A DNA stretch of 64,000 nucleotides, taken from Myxococcus hansupus. GTDB lineage: Bacteria > Myxococcota > Myxococcia > Myxococcales > Myxococcaceae. The notes below the pieces were generated by a model, which did no database searches, had not been told where the DNA came from, and worked only from the letters and a program-made list of their open reading frames with translations. How positions within the stretch are numbered: position 1 is the first letter of the stretch; each line of letters begins with the position of its first letter. Below, piece by piece: positions 29,918 to 38,610 of the stretch. A program made the position numbers and the translations under genes. The DNA lies in contig NZ_CP012109.1 in the NCBI RefSeq assembly GCF_000280925.3, positions 744,001 to 808,000 on the forward strand, read 5' to 3'.

Positions 29918-30409
29918 CTACTCGGCGCAGGGGAAGGATGTGTCGAGCGTCTTGCTGCCCTTGAGTCCGCCGCCCGTCAACGTGACCGTCACCTTGACCT
30001 TCGAGGCGCACTGGTAGGGAACGATGAAGGGCACCTGCGTGACACCGTTCTCGGAGAGGGCGGCCAGGTCGCGCGTCTGCGTCACCTTCCACGCGGGCCG
30101 GTTTCCCGCGGCCTCCGAGGACTCCTTCGGAGCGCTCACCAGGAGCTTCAGCTTCAGCGGCGCGTTGCCTTCATACGTGCCCTGGAGCTTCACGACGATG
30201 AACGCGTCCACGTTCATCCCATAAGGGTCGGACGCGGCATCCGTCGCCACGATGGCGCCCTGTTGCCGGTCGTAGACCTGGGCTTCGATGGCGCTGATGG
30301 TGACGGCGGGGGCCGCGGCCTTGGGGGCGGCGGAGACGCTCTGGGTGGCGGGTGCCAGCAAGAGCGCGAAGCCCAGGGCCAGCGGGCGCAGGTCAATCCG
30401 GGATGTCAT
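29918..30409 (-). CDS. Secreted hypothetical protein
   Basis: 163 residues with a signal peptide (LALGFALLLAPATQSVSA-A) and one predicted beta-rich domain. A single Cys pair (YQCAS and FPCAE) could form a disulfide. I do not recognise the family. It probably acts in the periplasm or outside the cell. The start at 30409 is chosen for its signal peptide; the ribosome site is weak. Confidence 0.55.
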   Translation of the reverse strand: MTSRIDLRPLALGFALLLAPATQSVSAAPKAAAPAVTISAIEAQVYDRQQGAIVATDAASDPYGMNVDAFIVVKLQGTYEGNAPLKLKLLVSAPKESSEAAGNRPAWKVTQTRDLAALSENGVTQVPFIVPYQCASKVKVTVTLTGGGLKGSKTLDTSFPCAE

Positions 30410-30523
30410 GGGCGCGCACTGTATTCCGGCTGCTCCGCCTCCCGACAAGGCGGGAGGCGTCATCACCCTCCGGGCGTGGACGGCCCCACGGGATGGGCTC
30501 GGTGCGTTGAGTGTGTCGTGGCG

Positions 30524-32167
30524 TCAGCGCCGGGCCGCGCCGCGACGCCGTCCGAGCAGTCCGAGGAGCACGAAGGCGAGCGAGCCGGTGGCGCTGGCTC
30601 CCGTGGCGCCGCAGCCGCTCGACTCCTCGGGCGGCTGTTGCCCCGTGCCCGAATCCGGCGTGTCGGTACCCGCGTCCGTGCCAGTACCCGCGTCCGAGCC
30701 GGTGCCTGCGTCCGTGCCAGTACCCGCGTCCGTGTCCGTGCTGGTCCCCGCGTCCGTGGGGGTGCCCGTGCCCGCGTCGGGCGTCTCCGTCCCGGGGCCC
30801 TCGGCGTCACCGTACGCGCCGATGTGCGTCGGGCTCGCCGCGGCGCGGGGCTCGGCCTGGGTGTGCTTCGCGTACTGCCAGGACACGGGAGACGCCGTCG
30901 CCTCCGAGGGGAGCGACACGCCCTGGCCTCTCAAGGGGGAGTCCGGGCTCAGGTGGAAGTCCTGCCCGGCGAGGTTGACGAAGCCCGGAGTGTTGCCCGT
31001 GATCGTCCCCCCGGTATCCGTGACGGAGCCGGTGAGCGTGCCGAAGGTGCTCACATAGCCGGGCTTGAACCAGTTGCCACCATGGCGGAGCGTCCCGGCC
31101 GCGTCGGTGAGTGACAGGGTGTTGCCATTGGCCGCGGCCACCATCACCACGTTGTTCGTCACGTGCGCCGTCTGGTTCTGATGGGACAGGCGCAGCAGCG
31201 TCGTGCGGTCGGTGCGGCTGGACACCACGGTGTTGTGGAAGAAGTAGAGCGTGCCCCGGTAGTTGCCAGTGGTGCCGGAGTCGCCGCCGAAATGGACGAT
31301 TTGCCGGTTGCCCGCGCCCTCGGGCTCCAGCAGCACGTTGCCGTAGACGAACGTGCGCTCATACGACGGGTCGTTGCGCAGGGTGGTGCTGGAGGAGTCC
31401 ACCAGGTCAATCTGCCGGTTTCCGCCCTCAATCCAGTTGTAGCGGATGACACTGCCCGCCGAGCGGTCCTTCAGGTTGTTTCCCAGGCAGCCGTCGCACA
31501 GCGGCCCGAAGCGGTTGAACTGGTACGTGAGGCCCAAAGCCTCGGTGTACGTGTTGTGTTCCAGGATGCTGCCGGGATTGCCATTGCCCAGGATGTGATT
31601 GCGCTCGACGGTGATGTTCGATGCCTGGTTGGCGATGAACAGGCCATTGCCGCTGTCCTCCAGGACGCAGCCCCGGATGGTGATGTGCTCACCCTTCTCG
31701 ATGAAGATGGCGGCAGCGTTGTCCAGATAGGAGGACGCGCCGTTGCGGCCGGTGAAGGCGCCGCGCGCCCGTCGCAGGTGAAGGTTCTCCACCACCAGGT
31801 GCGCGGGCATCGTGTCCGCGGGCCGGTTGGAGCCACCAATCTTCAGGATGCCGCGCTCCTCGCCCCAATAGTTGAGCTGTGAGCGCGTGGTGGCGTTCTC
31901 TCCAACGATGACAGGCAGGTTGCCCTGCGCGTCTTTCACGCCTCGCACGGTGATGGGCGCCGTGGCGGTGCCGCGCCTGCCCAGGACCCACTTTTCCGCG
32001 TAGGGGGTGGACCGCGCATGGACGAGGACGGTGTCCCCGGGTTCGAGTGACTCCCAAGGTACCTCGCCCAGGCGGGTGTATTGCTGGCCGGGGCCCACGC
32101 TGTATTCAGCGGCCTGGACGGCCAGCGGCTGGAGCAAGGCGAAGAGCGCGATACGCGAGAGGTGCAT
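30524..32167 (-). CDS. Right-handed parallel beta-helix surface protein with MYXO-CTERM tail
   Basis: A 547-residue secreted protein: signal peptide (ALLQPLAVQAA), then a pectate-lyase-like beta-helix with serial Asn/Gly turn residues (ITIRGCVLEDSGNGLFIA, ITVERNHILGNGNPG). A low-complexity stalk of DAGTGT-type hexapeptides follows, then a MYXO-CTERM signal (SSGCGATG, hydrophobic, GRRRGAARR). Such helices are found in polysaccharide lyases and adhesins; I see no confident catalytic triad. The tail predicts cell-surface anchoring through a myxosortase-type route. Confidence 0.82.
   Translation of the reverse strand: MHLSRIALFALLQPLAVQAAEYSVGPGQQYTRLGEVPWESLEPGDTVLVHARSTPYAEKWVLGRRGTATAPITVRGVKDAQGNLPVIVGENATTRSQLNYWGEERGILKIGGSNRPADTMPAHLVVENLHLRRARGAFTGRNGASSYLDNAAAIFIEKGEHITIRGCVLEDSGNGLFIANQASNITVERNHILGNGNPGSILEHNTYTEALGLTYQFNRFGPLCDGCLGNNLKDRSAGSVIRYNWIEGGNRQIDLVDSSSTTLRNDPSYERTFVYGNVLLEPEGAGNRQIVHFGGDSGTTGNYRGTLYFFHNTVVSSRTDRTTLLRLSHQNQTAHVTNNVVMVAAANGNTLSLTDAAGTLRHGGNWFKPGYVSTFGTLTGSVTDTGGTITGNTPGFVNLAGQDFHLSPDSPLRGQGVSLPSEATASPVSWQYAKHTQAEPRAAASPTHIGAYGDAEGPGTETPDAGTGTPTDAGTSTDTDAGTGTDAGTGSDAGTGTDAGTDTPDSGTGQQPPEESSGCGATGASATGSLAFVLLGLLGRRRGAARR
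30655..30795. repeat. Short tandem repeat encoding Asp-Ala-Gly-Thr stalk
   Basis: Imperfect 18- to 24-bp units (variants of CCCGCGTCCGTGCCGGTA) encode a (DAGTGT)n spacer between the beta-helix and the sorting tail. Such arrays are prone to length change. Confidence 0.6.
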
Positions 32168-32276
32168 GTCTCGCAGTCTGACGCCTCCTCCCGGCGCAGG
32201 TCCACGACGACTCACGTTCTCCGTGGTGCTCGCTGAAGTGGCTCGGGAGTTTTATAGGCGCAGCGTTCGTGGAGGC

Positions 32277-33020
32277 TCACGCCGCCGCGCTGAGTGCGTG
32301 CAGACTTTCCCGCGAGGCGTTCATGCAGTCCGCGAGGAACCGCAGGTAGCAGTCCAGTCCGCGTGCGCCGTAGGCCGCCAGTCGAGGGCCCGCCTCGGGG
32401 TGGGCGCGGAGCACCTCGGTCAGCATCCGCTCGTTGAGCGCGGTGTGGCCCACGTCCACCTCGGCGTGCTCGGTGAGGAAGGTCAGTCGGTCCAGCGTCT
32501 CCTGTCCGAGCACCTGCTTCACGTTGTCGAGGATGCGTGGCACCAGCGCCACGGCGAGGTGGCCGACCTCGTACTCGATGGCGGCCTGGCCCATGGGGAG
32601 GTCGCTGGTGATGACCTCGTCATGGACCTGCCGGTACTGGCGCATGGCCTCCGTGGGCGCCTGGGCCACCAGCGCATCCGCGTCCAGTTGCGGCACATGG
32701 CGCGCGTTCCACCGGCGCGCGAGCCCACGCGCGTCTTCGATGGTCATCAAGTGGTGGCCCGCCTCGTGCCGCGCATGGGTGACGAGCGCCTGCCCCAGCC
32801 TCTCCTGTCCCAGCGCGATGCTGCGCTCACCCGCGCCGCGAATCCAGCCGTCCACGGGCTCCGTCATGTAGGCGCCTCGCGCGGACCACTCGATGAGGAA
32901 GCGCTCCAGGAGGAGCGGAGCGATGTCGGGCGACAGCAGGGTGCGCATGACGGCCTCAGTCTCCAGGCGTGCGCGGGTCTGCTTCACATGGGGCAGGTAC
33001 AGCGAGTCCATCAGGGTCAT
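32277..33020 (-). CDS. Heme-oxygenase-like diiron oxidase (HDO) family protein
   Basis: A 247-residue all-helical protein with ligands spaced as in the heme-oxygenase-like diiron family (UndA, CADD, SznF): E86-xx-H89, E149/E151 in AAIEYEVGH, and H185-xxx-D189-xx-H192 in EHAEVDVGH. Members use a transient diiron site and O2 for unusual oxidations such as C-C cleavage, N-oxidation or terminal alkene formation. The upstream gene overlaps it by 4 bp (ATGA), so the two are translationally coupled. The substrate is unknown. Confidence 0.75.
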   Translation of the reverse strand: MTLMDSLYLPHVKQTRARLETEAVMRTLLSPDIAPLLLERFLIEWSARGAYMTEPVDGWIRGAGERSIALGQERLGQALVTHARHEAGHHLMTIEDARGLARRWNARHVPQLDADALVAQAPTEAMRQYRQVHDEVITSDLPMGQAAIEYEVGHLAVALVPRILDNVKQVLGQETLDRLTFLTEHAEVDVGHTALNERMLTEVLRAHPEAGPRLAAYGARGLDCYLRFLADCMNASRESLHALSAAA

Positions 33021-34141
33021 GACGGTTCCTTTTCGTGACTTGGGGGCAGGCGGCTTCCCGTCTGCTCGTGGAGGTGTTGGAGAAAGTCGGCGGCGCGGTG
33101 CGCGGGGATGAGCCACAGATAGGGCCGTGCTTCCGAGCCGTCGTCCGGGAGGCCCGCGGCGGTGTCATCGCCGTCTGTTTCGACGAGGAACACGAAGCTC
33201 TCGCGGCCTCTCGACGCGTACCAGCGGCGCGCCTCATTCAGCAGCGCGGGGAAGGCGTCGCGTCCGGTGTCGCCCCACGCGAACAGCCGCGTCGTGTCGA
33301 GGAGCTGGAACGGGTTCGCCCCGCGCGGCCCGAGCTCCATCACGGCCATGGCGAGCGGCGTGTCGCCTCGCCGCGCCAACACGAGGTGCCGCTCGCGCGC
33401 CAGGCCCGCCGCGCGCCAGGGGCGGGCGGCCTCGTCGAAGCCCAAGGAATTGGGGCCCAGGTCCAGGGCTTCGACGTAGCAGCCGGGCCGGGTCCGGGTG
33501 AGGTGTTCCCCGAAGGCGGCGCGCTCCCGGGGCGTTGGAGGGTGCAATGTCCATCCGGACGGGCAGGCGTGTGGCGCGGCTCCGCTGGGGATGTCTCGCA
33601 TCCTCAAGGGCAGCAGCAGCCCCTGACCTTCCCGGACCACGCGTCTCCCAAAGCCCATGTGGGTTCGCTGGACGAAGGGCACCGTGGATTCGACATAGGA
33701 CGCGAGCCACCGGAAGGACGGGTCGCGTTGGGCATGCGCCACGCTGTGGACGTAGAGGTCCTTCAGCATCTGTCCTGGGACGGATTCGAAGCGTGCGCCG
33801 CCCTGGCGCCGGGCCAGTTGATGCACCAGCCAGGTGGCGCGGTAAGGCTTCATGATGGAGAGCGTGGCTTCCAGGCCGCGCTCCGAGTGCCATCCGGTTT
33901 GCTTCAGAATCTCCGGAAGGTGAGGCGTCCGGCGGCTCAGTTCGAGGAAGCTGTCCTGGCGCGACGCGAACTCCTCGACGGACCTCCCCGCGAGGTGGAA
34001 GTAACCGGAGTCGACGAGCAGTCTCCAGAGCTGCTCGGGCGCGTCCGCATCGCAGGCCGGCGTGCGTCCGGCCGTCTCAGGCCGTGAGCATGGCTCGAAC
34101 GTGGAATGGACGCGGGCCGTCCATGCGGGAAGCGCACTCAA
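33017..34141 (-). CDS. Unrecognised protein, possibly tandem acetyltransferase (GNAT) fold, coupled to the diiron oxidase
   Basis: 374 residues, no signal peptide. I do not recognise the family. The C-terminal half has the look of an acyl-CoA N-acyltransferase fold: HLVLARRGDTPLAMAVMELG as a strand pair and AFPALLNEARRWYASRG as a helix. The N-terminal half also has a YRATWLVHQLARR helix and a long LKDLYVHSVAHAQRDP stretch. Its stop codon overlaps the start of the diiron oxidase gene (ATGA), the strongest sign of joint function, for instance modifying a substrate before or after oxidation. Confidence 0.5.
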   Translation of the reverse strand: MSALPAWTARVHSTFEPCSRPETAGRTPACDADAPEQLWRLLVDSGYFHLAGRSVEEFASRQDSFLELSRRTPHLPEILKQTGWHSERGLEATLSIMKPYRATWLVHQLARRQGGARFESVPGQMLKDLYVHSVAHAQRDPSFRWLASYVESTVPFVQRTHMGFGRRVVREGQGLLLPLRMRDIPSGAAPHACPSGWTLHPPTPRERAAFGEHLTRTRPGCYVEALDLGPNSLGFDEAARPWRAAGLARERHLVLARRGDTPLAMAVMELGPRGANPFQLLDTTRLFAWGDTGRDAFPALLNEARRWYASRGRESFVFLVETDGDDTAAGLPDDGSEARPYLWLIPAHRAADFLQHLHEQTGSRLPPSHEKEPS

Positions 34142-34318
34142 GGAAGACTCTTTCAGTGTCAGACGCGAGCCGCACGGGATGCGACAGGGGCGAAATGCCG
34201 CGGCTGTCGTTCATACGTAGCGCGGCCCGGAGACTGGTCGCCCTGGGATGAAACACTCGCGCACGTGTCGAGGGGGGCCACCTTGAGGCACTGCATGGTT
34301 TGGGGCGGCGCGACGGCT

Positions 34319-35557
34319 TTATTCGGACGGGCGTTCCAGTGTCTCGGGCATGGCCTTCGCGAAGAGTACGAGTGCGACCGTCGCGACCGCCGCCAAGAAC
34401 AGGAAGCCTGCGGGGTAGCCCAGGCGATGCACGACCGTGCCGGCGATGACCTGGCTGAGGGAGGCGCCAATTCCCACGGCCATGGTGATGGCGCCAAGCG
34501 TGACGTTGAACCGGCCCGTACCGCGGGTCAGGTCCGCGATGACGAGCACCGAGACCACTCCGAAGATGCCCGCGCCCACGCCATCCAGCACCTGGATGGC
34601 CACCCGCAGGGCGGGGTCATGCGTCAGCGTGTAGAGCACCCCTCGGATGGGCAGCACCGCGAACGCGAGCAGCAGGAGCGGCTTGCGTCCCCACGTCCCG
34701 GCGCGGCGTCCGGTCCACGCGGCCAGCAGGGTGATGACGAACTGGGTCGTCACCACGCAGGCGGACATGAACAGCATGGAGTCGCGGCCCCGTCCCTTCG
34801 CGAGCATCTCGCCTAGCAGGGGCAGCATGGCGGCGTTGGCGAAGTGGAACATCACCGCGCAGGCCAGGAAGGTCCGGAGCCGTGCGTCCTGGAGCAACTG
34901 CCGGAAGCTGGCGGTGTGCGCGGGTCCACCGTCCGGCTTCGCGCCGCGGGCCCGCTCGAAGTCGATCTCCGCTGGATGGATGAATCGCAGGCTGAGGAGG
35001 GTGGGCACGGTGAGGGCCATGACGAAGTAGAAGACGGACTGGTTCGTGACGAAATGGCCCAGCAACCCCGCCACCACCGCGGCCGTCACGTTGCCGGCGG
35101 AGTTGAAGGTTTGATTCCGGCCCTGACGGCGGTCGAACAGGGTGGGGCCCACAAGCCCTAGGGAAATGGCGCAGGTGGCGGGGATGAAGATGCTGGAGAC
35201 GCCTCCCACGAGGACCTGGGCCAGAAGCTCCGGCCAGAATGTCGGGAAGCTCGCGATGAGCCAGGCGCCCACTCCCAGGAGCGTCACGCCCACGGCGACC
35301 AGGGCGCGCTTGGAATGGACGCGGTCGGCGAGCTGGCCTGCCGGTAGCTGCGTCCCGATGCCCGCGATGCCGCCCACCGTCAGCGCGAGCCCGACGTGCT
35401 GTTCATTCCATTGATGGGTCGCCAGATAGATTGCGAAGAAAGGGCCAATGCCGGTTTGCACGTCGGCGAGGAAGAAGTTGAGCCAGTCCAGCGCACGAAG
35501 CGACGTGCGGGAGGGGCTCGGAGTGGCCTCTGCGGGCTGGATGGAGGCCGATGGCAT
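34319..35557 (-). CDS. MFS transporter
   Basis: A 412-residue inner-membrane protein with about 12 hydrophobic segments and a typical loop 2-3 motif (GQLADRVHSKRALVAVG). TM1 holds FFLADVQTGIGPFFAIYL. This pattern resembles a subgroup of bacterial MFS proteins with an exporter-like topology; the substrate cannot be told. It lies between the diiron oxidase operon and the beta-lactamase, all leftward, but gaps of more than 100 bp argue against one operon. AAGGC precedes the ATG at 35557. Confidence 0.83.
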   Translation of the reverse strand: MPSASIQPAEATPSPSRTSLRALDWLNFFLADVQTGIGPFFAIYLATHQWNEQHVGLALTVGGIAGIGTQLPAGQLADRVHSKRALVAVGVTLLGVGAWLIASFPTFWPELLAQVLVGGVSSIFIPATCAISLGLVGPTLFDRRQGRNQTFNSAGNVTAAVVAGLLGHFVTNQSVFYFVMALTVPTLLSLRFIHPAEIDFERARGAKPDGGPAHTASFRQLLQDARLRTFLACAVMFHFANAAMLPLLGEMLAKGRGRDSMLFMSACVVTTQFVITLLAAWTGRRAGTWGRKPLLLLAFAVLPIRGVLYTLTHDPALRVAIQVLDGVGAGIFGVVSVLVIADLTRGTGRFNVTLGAITMAVGIGASLSQVIAGTVVHRLGYPAGFLFLAAVATVALVLFAKAMPETLERPSE

Positions 35558-35684
35558 GGGCGCCTTGGCGAGAGCGTACCCGCGAAGGCAAGCACCTCTG
35601 CCCCTCCCCCCAGGGCCAACGTGAGCCAGACCACACACGTGCTCAGGCGTGAGGTCCCACCCAGCCGGTGCGGTACCTCATGAT

Positions 35685-36933
<1,249 letters not shown>

Positions 36934-37218
36934 ATGTTGCGATTTCTCGTTGTGACGAGTCTGTGTGTGTTGGGGCTCACCGCGTGCGGTAGCGACAAGG
37001 CCGACGCCGTCGAGGAGCTCGGGAGCGCGCAGCAGGGGCTGGCCTGTGAGTGGGGCACGGGCGCGTGCCCGGGTAACACGGTCTGCGCCTACTTCCCCGA
37101 CACGTGGGAGGAAGGGCTGTGTCGGCCGCCCTGCATCAATGGCGGATGTGAGTCTTCGGCGAACGTGTGCTGCACGCAGCGCAATGGCGCGCCGTACTGC
37201 AACAGCAGTTGCTTCTAG
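36934..37218 (+). CDS. Small Cys-rich lipoprotein
   Basis: 94 residues: lipoprotein signal (VLGLTAC-GSDK) then a compact domain with ten cysteines (CEWGTGACPGNTVC ... CRPPCINGGC ... CC ... C ... C), enough for five disulfides. The pattern recalls small EGF-like or toxin-like folds, but I do not recognise the family. It would be anchored in the outer membrane or on the cell surface. TGGAGG precedes the ATG. A sialidase-like lipoprotein follows in the same direction. Confidence 0.65.
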   Translation: MLRFLVVTSLCVLGLTACGSDKADAVEELGSAQQGLACEWGTGACPGNTVCAYFPDTWEEGLCRPPCINGGCESSANVCCTQRNGAPYCNSSCF

Positions 37219-37299
37219 CCAGATTCTGGATTGATGTGTTTCGCGCGTTTCGCGAGGACGGGCTTGCGATTGGCTGAAGGCTCCTCGCAGGCTGTCGCG

Positions 37300-38490
37300 A
37301 TGACAACTCCTGGGCGGATGCTTCCTCGTGGTTCGCGGTCCCATTCCTGGCGAGCGCTGGCGCTGATGTTCCTCGTGGTGTCCTTGGCGGGGTGTGCTCC
37401 GGAGGAGACCCAGGAGGGTGAGCTGGAGCTGGCGGCGCGGGAGGATGCGCTGCCGCCTGGAGGCTGGCGCGTCCTGATGCCGGGCGGAGGCGCGCCCATT
37501 CGCAACATCACGCGGCGCTCGGATGGCGTCTTGATTGGCGGTGCGAGCGCGGGCACGCGCATCGACGTCTGGACGAGCCGCAACAACGGCGCGACCTGGA
37601 GCCCGCACGGCTCGGTGGCCAACAACCCGGCGGTGCAGTTCGGGGACGTGATGATGCGCGCCATCCCCGGGACGCGGACCCTCTTCTGTGCCTTCCGTGA
37701 GTTCGCCAACGGCCAATACCGCGTCACCGTCACGCGCAGCGACAACGACGGCGACCACTGGGTCTATGACAGCACCGTCGTTGGGCCGACCTCGCGCTTC
37801 GTGGGCGCGCCGCACCTCTTCCAGCGGGCGAATGGCGACCTGCAAATCTATTACGACTCCGAGCTGCTCGCCGCGCAGCGGGGCTACCCGGGCCACCAGT
37901 GGATTGCCATGCAGGGCCGCAATGGCATTCATGGCCCGTGGACCGCGTATGGCGTGGTGGCCGTGGCCTGGGACAAGCGGGCCGGCGCGCTGAACCGCGA
38001 GGGCATGCCCACCGTGGTTCAGCTCGGTGGCGACCGGCTCATGGCGGTGGTGGAGGGCGTGGAACCCTTCGCCACGGGCGGCGCTCGCGCCAATGTCATC
38101 AATGCCGTTCAGTCCTGGGATGGCGGCCGGACGTGGGATGAGTCGATGCGCCGCACCGTCTACCGCTCGCGCATCGACCCGGGTTCGGGGCGTCGCTACA
38201 ACGCCTACGTGCCCTATGGCATCCGGGTGGGCAATGGCCCGGTGGGCGTCGCCTTCTGCACCGACGAGGACAAGCCGGGGGCGCCCGACCTCTCCAGCAC
38301 GCCGCCGCATCTGCGGCACTGCCACGTCGGGTACGTCAGCACGACGGTCAACTTCGAGACCTGGTCCGGTGCGAGCCCGGTGTGGACGGCGTCCTCGCGC
38401 AACTACACCCCCGGGCTCTACGAGCGGGCGCCCAACGATGTCATCGCCGTGATTGACGCCCTGGGCGACAACCGCGTGCTTCATCGATAG
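37300..38490 (+). CDS. Sialidase-like (BNR/Asp-box) lipoprotein
   Basis: A 396-residue protein with a lipoprotein signal (FLVVSLAGC-APEE) and a six-bladed propeller suggested by three Asp boxes: SRNNGATW (near 90), SDNDGDHW (near 146) and SWDGGRTW (near 272). A possible RIP/FRIP-like arginine comes early (IRNITRRSDG). Exo-sialidases and related glycan-binding proteins share this fold; catalytic residues cannot be assigned by eye. Starts at 37300 and 37318 are both possible; both leave the signal intact. Confidence 0.7.
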   Translation: MTTPGRMLPRGSRSHSWRALALMFLVVSLAGCAPEETQEGELELAAREDALPPGGWRVLMPGGGAPIRNITRRSDGVLIGGASAGTRIDVWTSRNNGATWSPHGSVANNPAVQFGDVMMRAIPGTRTLFCAFREFANGQYRVTVTRSDNDGDHWVYDSTVVGPTSRFVGAPHLFQRANGDLQIYYDSELLAAQRGYPGHQWIAMQGRNGIHGPWTAYGVVAVAWDKRAGALNREGMPTVVQLGGDRLMAVVEGVEPFATGGARANVINAVQSWDGGRTWDESMRRTVYRSRIDPGSGRRYNAYVPYGIRVGNGPVGVAFCTDEDKPGAPDLSSTPPHLRHCHVGYVSTTVNFETWSGASPVWTASSRNYTPGLYERAPNDVIAVIDALGDNRVLHR

Positions 38491-38610
38491 CGGAGCGGCG
38501 TGGGGGCTGATACGGTTCCCACCGGGGCGGCCCTGGGTGTGCTTCCTTCTCCACTCGATAGGTAGTGCATCCGCTCTCCGCCCCGTTTTTTCTCCTCGCT
38601 TGGAGTCACC

